DNA from: Kitasatospora sp. NBC_00240
GTDB taxonomy: Bacteria; Actinomycetota; Actinomycetes; Streptomycetales; Streptomycetaceae
Length of the DNA: 64,000 nucleotides
Direction of reading: 5' to 3'
NCBI RefSeq assembly: GCF_026342405.1
Contig: NZ_JAPEMU010000001.1
Coordinates: forward strand, 7,192,001 to 7,256,000
Shown here: piece after piece, positions 1-8,772 of the stretch
How the letters are laid out: every line of letters begins with the position of its first letter
How positions within the stretch are numbered: the stretch's first letter is position 1
Position numbers and translations under genes: made by a program
Notes under the pieces: generated by a model
What the model was told of the DNA's origin: nothing
What the model saw: only the letters and a program-made list of their open reading frames with translations
The model's database searches: none

Positions 1-738
1 AGCAAGCTGGACGGGTCCAAGCGGCCGAACTTCCAGCCGACCTACCTGCTGGGCTTCGACACCAAGGGCAACGGGCACGCGCTCGTCGCGGTGAACAACC
101 CCGACACGGCGGACAACGTGCTGACCTTCGTACCCGGCACCACGGCCAACCTGAGCAACATCAGCGGCGACATGGACAAGGCCTACGAGATGGCCAACTC
201 CGCCCGGCTGGCGGGGAAGGACGCCGGAAAGACCACCGCGACCATCGCGTGGAGCGGCTACGACGCACCGCAGACCCTCCCCAACGCCGCGTTCGGACAG
301 CCCGCACTGGACGCCCGGGACAACCTCTACAACTTCCAGACCGGCCTGAGGGCCACACACGAGGGTCCGCCCTCGAACAACACGATCATGGGGCACAGCT
401 ACGGCAGCGTCGCGGTCGGAATGGCGATGCGGGACCGGGGCCTCCCCGTCGACAGCGCGGTCTTCGTGGGCAGCCCCGGACTGGGTGTCGACAACATCAA
501 GGAACTGCAGATCGATCCGTCCCGGGTCTTCGTGGCCCGAGGCGACAAAGACAGCATCGCTCCCTGGGCGGAGGGGATCAACGGCTCGGGCGGTGTCTAC
601 GGCGCGGATCCCGCCGACCCGGCGTTCGGTGCCACGATGGTGCCCACCTCGCCGGGAACGGATCACGGCCACTACTGGAACGAAGGAACGCGGTCATGGG
701 ACGGTTTCGGCCGGATCGCAGTCGGGGGTCGGCCGTGA
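1..738 (+). CDS. Alpha/beta hydrolase (DUF1023-type), 3' part
   Basis: The reading frame is open from the first base, so the N-terminus lies outside the window; about 245 residues remain. A nucleophile elbow GHSYGS lies near residue 131 of the visible part. It is followed by SPGLGVDN and by GDKDSI and TDHGHYW stretches that fit the acid and histidine of an alpha/beta hydrolase triad. This order is typical of the DUF1023 family common in streptomycetes, usually exported or membrane-anchored proteins of unknown substrate. The stop codon overlaps the GTG start of the next lipoprotein gene (GTGA), suggesting co-translation. The family is recognised with fair confidence; the substrate is unknown. 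Confidence 0.8.
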   Translation, partial: SKLDGSKRPNFQPTYLLGFDTKGNGHALVAVNNPDTADNVLTFVPGTTANLSNISGDMDKAYEMANSARLAGKDAGKTTATIAWSGYDAPQTLPNAAFGQPALDARDNLYNFQTGLRATHEGPPSNNTIMGHSYGSVAVGMAMRDRGLPVDSAVFVGSPGLGVDNIKELQIDPSRVFVARGDKDSIAPWAEGINGSGGVYGADPADPAFGATMVPTSPGTDHGHYWNEGTRSWDGFGRIAVGGRP

Positions 739-1250
739 CCCGGGTCGGCCCGGAGCGGTGGGAGCCGTTGAAGGCCGCGTTGCTGGCTCTCGGTGTCGCC
801 ACGCTGTCGGTCGGCTGCGGGCAGGACGTGGATGTCACCACGCCGACGATCACCCGGGTAGCGGCCGAGCAGCAGGCTGATGCCGAACTGGCCGGCCTTG
901 AGCGGGTGCTCCCCGAAGGGATCCGACACGAGGCGCCCCTGAAGGGCGAGAGCGGCTGCTATCACGGTGATGACAACGGAACCGACGGACGGGTCCAGCC
1001 CACCCGGACGGACATCCTCAAAGGGCTGCCCTCCGAGCGGACCGACGAGATCTACGCGGCTGTCCGGACGCATCTCGAAGCGAGCGGGTTCAAGGTCTCC
1101 GAAGACGTGAAGGGCCATCTGGCCGGCAACAAGGCCGCCAACGGATTCACGGCCGTGCTCCATGGCAGCCTCGCCGTCGGCGATTACCTGCGACTGACTG
1201 TCCTCGCACCGTGCGTATGGCCGGACGGGACGCCGACTCCGAAGAGTTGA
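735..1250 (+). CDS. Small lipoprotein, paralogue of the next gene
   Basis: About 171 residues starting at a GTG that overlaps the previous stop codon. The N-terminus has a hydrophobic stretch ending in LSVGC, a fitting lipobox, so the mature protein should be lipid-anchored outside the membrane. The body contains a PEGIRHE motif, one internal Cys (GCYHGDD), an E-YAAVRT helix and a C-terminal tail ending APCVWPDGTPTPKS. The next gene has the same motifs in the same order. No known domain is recognised. The two internal cysteines may form a disulfide (inference). Such lipoproteins often follow a secreted hydrolase gene in streptomycetes; function unknown. Confidence 0.75.
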   Translation: MTRVGPERWEPLKAALLALGVATLSVGCGQDVDVTTPTITRVAAEQQADAELAGLERVLPEGIRHEAPLKGESGCYHGDDNGTDGRVQPTRTDILKGLPSERTDEIYAAVRTHLEASGFKVSEDVKGHLAGNKAANGFTAVLHGSLAVGDYLRLTVLAPCVWPDGTPTPKS

Positions 1251-1444
1251 GACGCCTGACGGCTGGTTACCCGGTGAGTCGATTGTTCAGTCACGACGGC
1301 ACGTGACCGCCGGTCCGGGCGGTGACGGCGACCGCGCTGACGGTGCGATCTGCTGCCGTCTGGACGGCCGCCCCGGCGGGCCTTGAGGTGGTGCTCGGAG
1401 GGCATTTCAAGCAAGGCCCGGGAGCAAGGAAGGAGGGGGCCCGC

Positions 1445-1993
1445 ATGGTCCACTTTCGGACGCATCGTTGCGGTCGGGGGGAAGTCGTGAAAAGCATCCG
1501 TCCTGCAGTCCTGGGGATGGGCGTCGTTGTGGCCGCCTTCGGTCTGCTCGTGGCCGGCTGCGATGAGGACACCGACCTCCGCAGGCCCACAGTCACCTTG
1601 GAGGTCTCGGGTCAGCAGGCCGACACCTTGCTGGTCGACATCGAACAGGCCCTGCCGGAGGGGGTCCGTTACGAGTCGCCGGCGAGTAACGAGAACGACT
1701 GTTACGGGCCTCACAGTGAGACTGCCGACGGGAGGCGACAGGTCGGTCGCCTGGCAACGGTCGGCGGGTTGCCCGGGGAGCGGCAGGCGGAGGTCTACGC
1801 AGCCGCCCGGACGTATTTCGAAGCGCACGATTTCAAGATCACCAAGGATGCCGACAAGGTTCTGACCGCCAAGCGGTCCTCCGACGGCTTTCTGGCGATG
1901 CTCTACGGCGGCCTTGAGCCTGGGGGCCTCATGCAGGTTTCGGTGCGAGCCCCGTGCGTGTGGCCGGACGGGACGCCGGGGCCGAAGTCTTGA
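1445..1993 (+). CDS. Small lipoprotein, paralogue of the preceding gene
   Basis: About 182 residues. The ATG at 1445 is preceded by a perfect AAGGAGG (1430-1436) at 8-nt spacing. A GTG at 1487 behind GGGGGGA is an alternative that would give a shorter signal peptide. The hydrophobic stretch ends in LLVAGC, a lipobox. The mature part repeats the motifs of the upstream protein: PEGVRYE, a Cys in DCYGP, YAAARTYFEAHDFK, and a tail APCVWPDGTPGPKS. This points to tandem duplication followed by divergence. No known domain or function is recognised. Confidence 0.75.
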   Translation: MVHFRTHRCGRGEVVKSIRPAVLGMGVVVAAFGLLVAGCDEDTDLRRPTVTLEVSGQQADTLLVDIEQALPEGVRYESPASNENDCYGPHSETADGRRQVGRLATVGGLPGERQAEVYAAARTYFEAHDFKITKDADKVLTAKRSSDGFLAMLYGGLEPGGLMQVSVRAPCVWPDGTPGPKS

Positions 1994-2068
1994 CGAGCCT
2001 GGCACGCGGCCCGGACGGTCCGCCGTTCGATCGGCATTCCGGCCGCCCGCCCGCCACCGCCCGGTACC

Positions 2069-2956
2069 GTGACGCGTGTGAAGAATAAGGACGAGGCGCG
2101 TGAGCGGCCCGGGCCGGGGAACCTCGATGTCAGCTGGCACGCCGGCTGGCCGTCGGCCAAGCACGACCCGGCGCCGGAGATCCAGGTGCACGGGTACGAC
2201 GACCACACGGTGATCCTGCGGCAGAACAAGTCGGTGCACTACGAGGCGCCGTTCATGTTCCTGCTGTTCGGCGCCGAGCGGGCGCTGCTGCTGGACACCG
2301 GGGCGACCGAGGAGGAGCGGTGGTTCCCGCTGCGGAGCACGGTGGACGGGCTGATGGCGGACTGGCTGGAGCGCCACCCGCAGGCGCTCGGGAGCGGCCG
2401 GTACGAGCTGCTGGTCGCGCACACCCACGGGCACGGTGACCATGTCGCGGGGGACGGCCAGTTCGCGGGGCGGCCCGCGACGACGGTGGTCGGCCGGGAG
2501 CCGGCGGAGGTCGTCGAGGCCTTCGGGCTCAAGGACTGGCCGGAGGGGCTCGGCGAGCTCGACCTCGGCGGGCGGGTGCTCGACCTGATCCCGGGGCCGG
2601 GCCACCAGGCGGCCGGGCTGGTCTTCCACGACCGCAGCACCGGGCTGCTGTTCACCGGTGACTCGTTCTACCCGGGGCTGCTCTACGTGCAGGACGTGGC
2701 GGCGTACTCCGCCACCGTGGACCGGCTGCTGGCCTTCTGCGAGGTCAACCCGGTGACGCACATCCTGGGTTGCCACATCGAGATGACGACGACCCCGGGC
2801 GAGGAGTACCCGCGCGGGACGACGTACCAGCCGGACGAGCCGCCCTTGCAGCTGACGGTCGGCCAACTGCGGACCCTGCGTGCTGTCCTGGACGCGGCCG
2901 AGGGCCGGCCCGGCTTGCACCCCAGCGACGACTTCACCGTCCTGATCGGCGGCTGA
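2069..2956 (+). CDS. MBL-fold metallo-hydrolase
   Basis: 295 residues from a GTG start. It carries the metallo-beta-lactamase fold signature: LLLDTGA early, the zinc-binding HTHGHGDH, then a GPGHQ histidine, an LLFTGDSF aspartate block and a late GCHIEM histidine. Members of this superfamily hydrolyse thioesters, lactones, phosphoesters or beta-lactams, so the substrate cannot be inferred. There is no signal peptide, so it is probably cytosolic. It stands alone between a lipoprotein gene and a strong convergent terminator. Confidence 0.88.
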   Translation: MTRVKNKDEARERPGPGNLDVSWHAGWPSAKHDPAPEIQVHGYDDHTVILRQNKSVHYEAPFMFLLFGAERALLLDTGATEEERWFPLRSTVDGLMADWLERHPQALGSGRYELLVAHTHGHGDHVAGDGQFAGRPATTVVGREPAEVVEAFGLKDWPEGLGELDLGGRVLDLIPGPGHQAAGLVFHDRSTGLLFTGDSFYPGLLYVQDVAAYSATVDRLLAFCEVNPVTHILGCHIEMTTTPGEEYPRGTTYQPDEPPLQLTVGQLRTLRAVLDAAEGRPGLHPSDDFTVLIGG

Positions 2957-2970
2957 GCGCGTCCACGCGG

Positions 2971-3005
2971 CGATGCCGGGCCCGCAGGTCGCGGGCCCGG
3001 CATCG
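2971..3005. terminator. Bidirectional hairpin terminator
   Basis: A perfect 15-bp inverted repeat (CGATGCCGGGCCCGC, loop AGGTC, then the complement) lies between the convergent MBL-hydrolase and MMPL transporter genes. There is no T-run, as is usual for streptomycete terminators. Confidence 0.8.
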
Positions 3006-3030
3006 TGGAGTGCGCAGAGGTCGGAGAGGG

Positions 3031-5352
3031 TCAGACGCCGACCCGGCGGTGGCGTGCGCCGTCGCTCTCGATCTCCGGCCCGGCGCCGGCCGCGGGTGCT
3101 GCCGGGGCGGCGGACGGGGCGTGCTCGGTGTGCGAGAAGTCGGGGAGCCAGCCGAGCCAGCGCGGCAGGTACCAGTTGCGCTCGCCGAGCAGGCTCATCA
3201 CGGCGGGCAGCAGCACCCCGCGGATGATCGTCGCGTCGATCAGCACGGCGACCGCGAGGCCGACGCCCATCTGCTTCATGGACTGCATGGAGAGCGTCCC
3301 GAAGACCCCGAACACCGCGACCATGATGACCGCCGCGCTGGTGACGACCCCGGCGGTGGAGCGGATGCCGTGGGCGATGGCGGCCTGGGTGGACAGGCCC
3401 CGGTCGTGGCCCTCCTTGATCCGGGAGACCACGAAGACGTGGTAGTCCATCGAGAGTCCGAAGAGGATCACGAAGAGGAAGAGCGGCACCCAGCTGTCGA
3501 TCGCGCCGACCCCGGCCGTGCCGAGCAGCGAGGCGCCGACGCCGTGCTGGAAGACCAGCGTCAGCACCCCGTACGCCGCGCCGACCGAGAGCAGGTTGAG
3601 CGCCACGGCGGTGACGGCGACGGCCAGCGAGCGGAACGAGGTGAGCATCAGCAGGAAGGCGAAGGCCACCACGAAGCCGAACACCGGCACCATGCTGCCG
3701 GTCATCTGCTCGTTGAAGTCGTGCGAGCCGGCGGTGGAGCCGGTGACCGGCGCCTCGGTGCCGGGGACCTTCAGCAGGGTGGCCGGGATGATGTCCTCGC
3801 GCAGGGTGCGCAGGGCCTCGGTGCTGGCGCTGTCGTTGCCGGACCCCATCAGCGGGATGTCGATGGTGGCGATGTTCTGCTCGGCGTGCAGGGTCACGTC
3901 GACCGGGCCGTGCATCCGGTTGCTCGCCAGGGCCCTGGACTTGAGGTCCTCGATCGCGGCGCTGATCGCCGCGGAGTCGATGTCGGTGGCCTTGACCACC
4001 ACGGTGGCGGGGGAGGGGCTGCCGGGGAAGGCGGCCTGGATCCGCTCGGAGGTGGCGACCAGGGCGTTGCCCTTGGGCAGCTGCTGCTGGAAGGTGAGGT
4101 TGGCGGTGTGCATGGTGAGCAGCGGGGCGGCGATGCCGAGCAGCAGGCCGCCGGCCAGGACGGTGGCGGCCAGCGGGCGGCGCAGCACCGGGGTGAGGAC
4201 GGCGTTCCAGATCCGGCCGCCGGTCGCGGCGGTCTCCGGCCGGCGCAGCCGGTGCAGCAGCGGGACCTTGCCCTTGTCGACCCGGTCGCCGAGCATGGAG
4301 AGCAGGGCGGGCAGGACGGTGAGCGAGCCGAGCACGGCGGTTATCACCACGACGATGGTGGCGTACGACATGGCCTGGAAGTCGGCGATGCCGGTGAGGA
4401 ACATGCCGGCCATCGCGACGACCACGGTGACGCCGGAGACCAGGACGGCCCGGCCGCTGGTGGCGGCGGCGATCCGCAGGGCGGTCTCGGCGTCGTGCCC
4501 GGCGGCCCGCTCCTCGCGTTCGCGGCGCAGGTAGAAGAGGCAGTAGTCGACGCCGACGGCGAGGCCGACCAGCAGCATCACCGAGCTGGCGTCGTTGCTG
4601 GTGTGCAGGAGGCCGCTGCTCAGGGCGACCAGGCCGCCGGCCGCGATGAAGGCGGTGAGGGCGAGGACCACCGGCAGGACGGCGGCGACCAGGGCGCCGA
4701 AGGCGATCAGCAGGATGCCGAGGGCGAGCGGGACGGCCGTCCATTCGGCGCGCTGGAAGTCGTCCTCGAACTGGTCCTCGAACCACTTGCCGGAGCTGGC
4801 CTCGCCGAGCTCCTCGACGGTGAGGTCGCGGTGCTGCGCCTGCACCTTCGCGACGGCGTCCAGGACGGCGGGGATGTTCTCGGCGGCCTTCTCGCGGTCG
4901 CCGGTCACGGTGAACTGGACCAGCGCGGAGTGCCGGTCGGCGGAGAAGGCCTGGGTGTCGTACGGGGAGCGCAGGTCGGCGGTCTTCCCGGTGCCGGTGA
5001 CGGCGGACCGGACCTGGTCGACGACGGTGCGGAAGGCCGCGTCGTCGGCGGTCAGGGTCGCGCTCTGGACGAGCACACTCTCGGAGGCCGGCGCCTTGAT
5101 GCCGGCCTCGTCGAGGATCTTCGCGGCGCGGGCGACCTGGCCGGGCATCGACTCGGACTCGGTGACCTGGGTGCTGCCGTGCACCCCGCCGAGGTAGGCG
5201 GCGAGGACGACGAAGAGCAGCCAGCCGAAGACGGCACTCTTGCGGTGCCGGGCGCTCCAGGCGCCCATGGCGGCGGCGAGCCCTTGGCGCGGCGGCCGGG
5301 GGCGGGCGGGACGAGAGGGGCTTGAGCGGTCGGGTCCTGATCTGGGTGTCAC
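3031..5352 (-). CDS. MMPL/RND family transporter
   Basis: About 773 residues, starting at a GTG at 5352 behind GGGGGGA; an open frame continues further upstream but lacks coding character. The layout is that of an MMPL (mycobacterial membrane protein large) exporter: a first TM near residue 35, a large extracytoplasmic loop, a block of TMs with GVDYCLFYLRRERE, a second loop, and a second TM block with GLSMDYHVFVVSRIKE. The two (G)xDY motifs are the usual proton-relay signatures of the family. These proteins export lipids or other hydrophobic compounds using the proton gradient. It is divergent from a second MMPL gene and shares with it a promoter region containing a strong palindrome. Substrate unknown. 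Confidence 0.9.
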   Translation of the reverse strand: MTPRSGPDRSSPSRPARPRPPRQGLAAAMGAWSARHRKSAVFGWLLFVVLAAYLGGVHGSTQVTESESMPGQVARAAKILDEAGIKAPASESVLVQSATLTADDAAFRTVVDQVRSAVTGTGKTADLRSPYDTQAFSADRHSALVQFTVTGDREKAAENIPAVLDAVAKVQAQHRDLTVEELGEASSGKWFEDQFEDDFQRAEWTAVPLALGILLIAFGALVAAVLPVVLALTAFIAAGGLVALSSGLLHTSNDASSVMLLVGLAVGVDYCLFYLRREREERAAGHDAETALRIAAATSGRAVLVSGVTVVVAMAGMFLTGIADFQAMSYATIVVVITAVLGSLTVLPALLSMLGDRVDKGKVPLLHRLRRPETAATGGRIWNAVLTPVLRRPLAATVLAGGLLLGIAAPLLTMHTANLTFQQQLPKGNALVATSERIQAAFPGSPSPATVVVKATDIDSAAISAAIEDLKSRALASNRMHGPVDVTLHAEQNIATIDIPLMGSGNDSASTEALRTLREDIIPATLLKVPGTEAPVTGSTAGSHDFNEQMTGSMVPVFGFVVAFAFLLMLTSFRSLAVAVTAVALNLLSVGAAYGVLTLVFQHGVGASLLGTAGVGAIDSWVPLFLFVILFGLSMDYHVFVVSRIKEGHDRGLSTQAAIAHGIRSTAGVVTSAAVIMVAVFGVFGTLSMQSMKQMGVGLAVAVLIDATIIRGVLLPAVMSLLGERNWYLPRWLGWLPDFSHTEHAPSAAPAAPAAGAGPEIESDGARHRRVGV

Positions 5353-5840
5353 GGTGGTACATCCCCCCGGGGATTGCGGCGGTGCGGGCCGCCGGTGTCT
5401 GGTTGCCGGGTGCGGTCCGGCGTCACCACCGAATCTAGGAACCCGGGGGGCCGGCCGGTATCCGGCTGACGGGGGAGTCGTCCCGGGGGTCTGCCTCGGG
5501 GGTGGGGTGGGGTTTTCCCTACCCGTGTCCCTGATCTCCTCCTTGGGGACAGCACCGAACTCCACCCTGAGGGGGAGGCCTCTCCATCCGGAGCACGAGG
5601 TCAGCGGGGGTCGGGTCGGGGGAGGATGGTCCGGGGCGGCGGAGTCGGCGTCCCTGAGGGGGCGGACCGACGGGGGGTTGCTTGCCGGGCGGCAAGCAAG
5701 TGCTCGTAGGATGATGCCTCACGTCACTTACCTGCCGACCGGCTAAGGATCAGACACCTGCTCCTCGGCCGGTCCTCAGCCGTCGCCCGGCGTCCCGTTC
5801 TCCAGGGCTGCGGTGACCATGCCCAGGAGGCACAACGAGC
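5353..5840. other. Divergent promoter region of the two MMPL genes
   Basis: 488 bp without a convincing gene. It holds a perfect 22-bp interrupted palindrome (listed separately), G-tract-rich stretches and the ribosome-binding sites of both flanking transporter genes. Short open frames here have no ribosome-binding site and poor codon usage. Confidence 0.6.
5678..5699. promoter_or_regulatory. Palindromic operator candidate
   Basis: TTGCTTGCC-GGGC-GGCAAGCAA: perfect 9-bp arms around 4 bp. It lies between two divergent MMPL transporter genes, where TetR or MarR repressors usually bind. No regulator gene is adjacent, so a distant regulator would be needed. Confidence 0.6.
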
Positions 5841-8015
5841 ATGTTCCACCGAATCGGACAATTCGTGGTCACCCGAGCGTGGTGGGTGATCGCGGCTTGG
5901 GTGGTCGCGGCCATCGCCATCATCGGCACCGCGCCGAAGTTGACCGCGCAGACCGACGAGGCCGCGTTCCTGCCGAAGCACTACGAGTCCATCCAGGCCT
6001 CGGCGCTCCAGGAGCGGGCCTTCCCCACCAGCTTCACCCCGGGTGCGCTGCTGCTCTTCGAGCGCACCGACGGCGGCAAGCTGGACGCGGCCGACCAGGC
6101 CACCATGAACAAGGTGGTCCAGGGGCTGAGCGACAAGCACATCGCGCTGGTCGAGCAGATCATCCCGGTGAGCGAGCAGTCGACGTCCAAGGACGGCAAG
6201 TACGCGCTGTCGATGGTCGCCATCGACAAGACGAAGATCCAGACCGAGGAGTACGGCGACGCCGCCAAGGCGCTCCGTGACGACGGCGCCGAACTGACCG
6301 CCGGCACCACGCTGAAGTTCCAGGTCGGCGGCCAGTCCGCGATGAACCTGGACCAGAAGGACTCCTCCGCGCTCGCCAACGCCCTGATCGGCGGCGGCAC
6401 CGTGGTGATCATCCTGATCACGCTCGGGATCATCTTCCGCAGCCCGATCATCGCGCTGCTGCCGATCCTGTCGATCTTCGTCTACTCGATGGTCGCCAAC
6501 GGCCTGATCGCGGACGCGAGCAAGCTCTTCGGACTCAAGTCCGACGCCTCCATGTCCGCGATCCTGATCGTGGTGCTGTTCGGCGTCGGCACCGACTACT
6601 TCCTCTTCCTGATGTTCCGCTACCGCGAACGGCTGCGGGCGGGCGAGGACCGCAAGACCGCCGTGGTCAACGCGGTCGGCCGGGTCGGCGAGGCGATCGC
6701 CTCCGCCGCCGGCGCGGTCGTGGTGGCCTTCGCCGTCCTGGTGCTCTCCAGCCTCGGCCTGTTCAAGGCGCTCGGCCCCTCGCTGGCCATCGCGGTCGCC
6801 GTCACCGCCCTGGCCTCGGTCACCCTGGTGCCCGCGATCCTCTCCCTCATCCCGGAGAAGGTGCTGTTCTGGCCGTCCAAGGCCTGGCAGCGCGAGCCCA
6901 AGGGCGCCCGCTTCGCCGCCATCGGCAAGGCCGTCAGCCGCCGTCCGGGCCTCGCCGCCCTGGGCTCCGGCGTGGTCATGCTGGCGCTGGCCCTCGCGGT
7001 GGTCGGCTACAAGGGCACCTTCGACCTGGCCGGCAGCTCCATGCCGAAGAGCAAGGAGTCGATGGTCGTCCAGGACAAGATGATGAACGCGTTCTCGGCC
7101 GGTGCCGCGGACCCGAGCCACGTCTACCTGACCGTCACCCAGGACGGTGCCAAGCTCGACCCCGCCGGCCTGGACGCGTACGCGGCCAAGCTCGGCGGCG
7201 TGGACGGCGTCGCGTCCGCCTCGCTGCCCAAGGACGGTCTCAGCAAGGACGGCGGCACGGCCAACTTCACCGTGCTGCTCAAGGACAGCCCGGCCAGCAA
7301 CAAGGCCATCAGCACCATCGCGGGCCTGCGGGACACCGCGCACTCGCAGGCGCCGGCCGGCACCAAGGCGTACGTCGGCGGCATCACGTCCGTCTACAAG
7401 GACATCAACACCGCGATGGCGCACGACTACTCGCTGGTGTTCCCGGTCGCCGCACTGCTGATCATGGTGATCCTCGGCCTGCTGCTGCGCAGTGTGGTGG
7501 CTCCCTGGTACCTGATGGCCTCGGTGGGCCTCGGCTTCGGCGCCACGCTCGGCGCGACCAAGCTGGTGTTCCAGAACTTCGCCGGCGAGCCCGGTCTGAT
7601 GTTCATGCTGCCGATCTTCATCTATCTGTTCGTGGTCGCGATCGGCACCGACTACAACATCCTGATGATCGCCCGCCTGCGGGAGGAGGCCCGCGAGGGC
7701 CGCAGCCCGCGCGAGGCGGCCGGTGAGGCGATCCGGCACGGCGGTCCGACCGTCGCGGCGGCCGGCTTCATCCTGGCGGCGACCTTCGCCACCATGATGC
7801 TGGCGGGCAACACCCTCTTCAGTGAGATGGGCTTCTCGATCGCGTTCGGCATCGTGCTGGCGGCGTTCGTGATGTCGCTCTTCTTCACCCCGGCGCTGAC
7901 CGCTCTGCTCGGTAAGGCGGCCTGGTGGCCCGGCCACGGCGACGTGGCGGGCCACGACGCCCCGGTCGCGCTCGACCGGGTCGCCGGCTCCCCGGAGCCG
8001 GCCGGCCGGCACTGA
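5841..8015 (+). CDS. MMPL/RND family transporter
   Basis: 724 residues. The ATG is preceded by AGGAGG about 11 nt upstream. An N-terminal TM (WWVIAAWVVAAIAIIG) is followed by a periplasm-type loop, a TM block containing GVGTDYFLFLMFRYRE, a second extracytoplasmic domain, and a second TM block with AIGTDYNILMIARLREE. Both DY motifs expected for proton coupling are present. The protein is distinct in sequence from the divergent MMPL at 3031-5352. Export of a lipid or other hydrophobic molecule is likely from the family, but the cargo is unknown. A hairpin terminator lies just downstream. Confidence 0.9.
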   Translation: MFHRIGQFVVTRAWWVIAAWVVAAIAIIGTAPKLTAQTDEAAFLPKHYESIQASALQERAFPTSFTPGALLLFERTDGGKLDAADQATMNKVVQGLSDKHIALVEQIIPVSEQSTSKDGKYALSMVAIDKTKIQTEEYGDAAKALRDDGAELTAGTTLKFQVGGQSAMNLDQKDSSALANALIGGGTVVIILITLGIIFRSPIIALLPILSIFVYSMVANGLIADASKLFGLKSDASMSAILIVVLFGVGTDYFLFLMFRYRERLRAGEDRKTAVVNAVGRVGEAIASAAGAVVVAFAVLVLSSLGLFKALGPSLAIAVAVTALASVTLVPAILSLIPEKVLFWPSKAWQREPKGARFAAIGKAVSRRPGLAALGSGVVMLALALAVVGYKGTFDLAGSSMPKSKESMVVQDKMMNAFSAGAADPSHVYLTVTQDGAKLDPAGLDAYAAKLGGVDGVASASLPKDGLSKDGGTANFTVLLKDSPASNKAISTIAGLRDTAHSQAPAGTKAYVGGITSVYKDINTAMAHDYSLVFPVAALLIMVILGLLLRSVVAPWYLMASVGLGFGATLGATKLVFQNFAGEPGLMFMLPIFIYLFVVAIGTDYNILMIARLREEAREGRSPREAAGEAIRHGGPTVAAAGFILAATFATMMLAGNTLFSEMGFSIAFGIVLAAFVMSLFFTPALTALLGKAAWWPGHGDVAGHDAPVALDRVAGSPEPAGRH

Positions 8016-8054
8016 GCCGGGAGGATCTTCCCGGCCTGGTGCGTCCCAGGTCAC

Positions 8055-8094
8055 AGGGCACGCGGCGACCGCTTCGGCGGGCGTCGCGTGCCCT
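8055..8094 (+). terminator. Hairpin terminator of the MMPL gene
   Basis: AGGGCACGCG pairs with CGCGTGCCCT, with further partial pairing inward across a CGCTTCGGCGG loop. It starts 39 bp after the MMPL stop codon. Confidence 0.65.
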
Positions 8095-8206
8095 GCTGTC
8101 GGGGCCCGCAAACGTGACGTGTCCGGCAAAAAATCACTCGATCATTCCGGTGTTCGCCGTGCTACAGTCGACGCAGTTGCAGTTTTGGTTCCCATGAACG
8201 TATGTG

Positions 8207-8246
8207 TGCGCCTGCTGGTACCAACCAACAGGCGCATTTGTTTTGT
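8207..8246 (+). promoter_or_regulatory. Structured csp 5' leader hairpin with U-rich tail
   Basis: TGCGCCTG (8207-8214) pairs with CAGGCGCA (8229-8236), with an inner TGGT/ACCA pairing. It is followed by TTTGTTTTGT. This looks like an intrinsic terminator or thermosensitive leader upstream of the cold-shock gene, whose start codon is about 90 nt further on. An attenuation or temperature-switch role is inference. Confidence 0.6.
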
Positions 8247-8333
8247 CCGGTGTTTCAGTCTCCGGATGGGGATCGCGGCTACTTTGGGGCCCACGAGGTG
8301 TGGGTCCTGATGCCCCAGTATGAGGAGACGGTT

Positions 8334-8537
8334 ATGGCTACCGGCACCGTGAAGTGGTTCAACAGCGAAAAGGGCTTCGGCTTCATCGAGCAGGACGGTG
8401 GCGGCGCTGACGTGTTCGCCCACTACTCGAACATCCAGGCGAACGGTTTCCGTGAGCTGGTCGAGGGCCAGAAGGTCGAGTTCGACGTCACCCAGGGCCA
8501 GAAGGGCCCGCAGGCCGAGAACATCCGCGTCATCTGA
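8334..8537 (+). CDS. Cold-shock protein, CspA family
   Basis: 67 residues, the standard length for a single cold-shock domain. The ATG at 8334 follows GAGGAG. It begins MATGTVKWFNSEKGFGFI and contains RNP1 (KGFGFI) and RNP2 (VFAHY), the aromatic patches that bind single-stranded RNA or DNA. The protein should act in the cytoplasm as an RNA chaperone. The long, AT-rich, hairpin-bearing leader is typical of csp genes under post-transcriptional control. A DEAD-box helicase gene follows downstream, a functionally coherent neighbour since both remodel RNA, but a strong terminator separates them. Confidence 0.97.
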   Translation: MATGTVKWFNSEKGFGFIEQDGGGADVFAHYSNIQANGFRELVEGQKVEFDVTQGQKGPQAENIRVI

Positions 8538-8569
8538 GTCCAGCTTCACAGCTGACTCACGACGCGAAG

Positions 8570-8601
8570 CGAGGGCCCGTACCGCACGGTGCGGGCCCTC
8601 G
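8570..8601 (+). terminator. Hairpin terminator of the cold-shock gene
   Basis: CGAGGGCCCGTACCG and CGGTGCGGGCCCTCG form a 15-bp stem with one G-U pair and a CA loop, 32 bp after the csp stop. Confidence 0.85.
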
Positions 8602-8772
8602 TGCATGCCGCCGAACGGCCGGGGCGGCAGTGGTTCATTCCTCTCCTGACGGCCGACCTTCCCCAGCTTCCCGCTGGGGGCCCTACCCCCAGCCACCGCC
8701 GGGGGTACCCCCAAGGTCCGCCACCACGGCACAGCCGTGGCCGTCGGCCGTATCAGGACGGAAAATCACCAC

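Larger units (their letters stand above)
8016..8333. other. Intergenic region with terminator and csp leader
   Basis: 318 bp. The first part holds the terminator of the MMPL gene. The second part is unusually AT-rich for this genome and holds a probable promoter (TACAGT at 8163-8168 as a -10) and a long structured leader for the cold-shock gene. Confidence 0.6.

Noticed and set aside
1184..5362. Minus-strand open frame of about 1,390 codons across the lipoprotein, MBL and MMPL region
   Set aside because: It runs antisense or out of frame to clear genes and has Arg/Pro-rich shadow composition.
8202..8333. N-terminal extension of the cold-shock protein
   Set aside because: The frame is open upstream, but the family always begins MATGTVKWF at the ATG at 8334, which has a ribosome-binding site; the upstream part is the structured leader.
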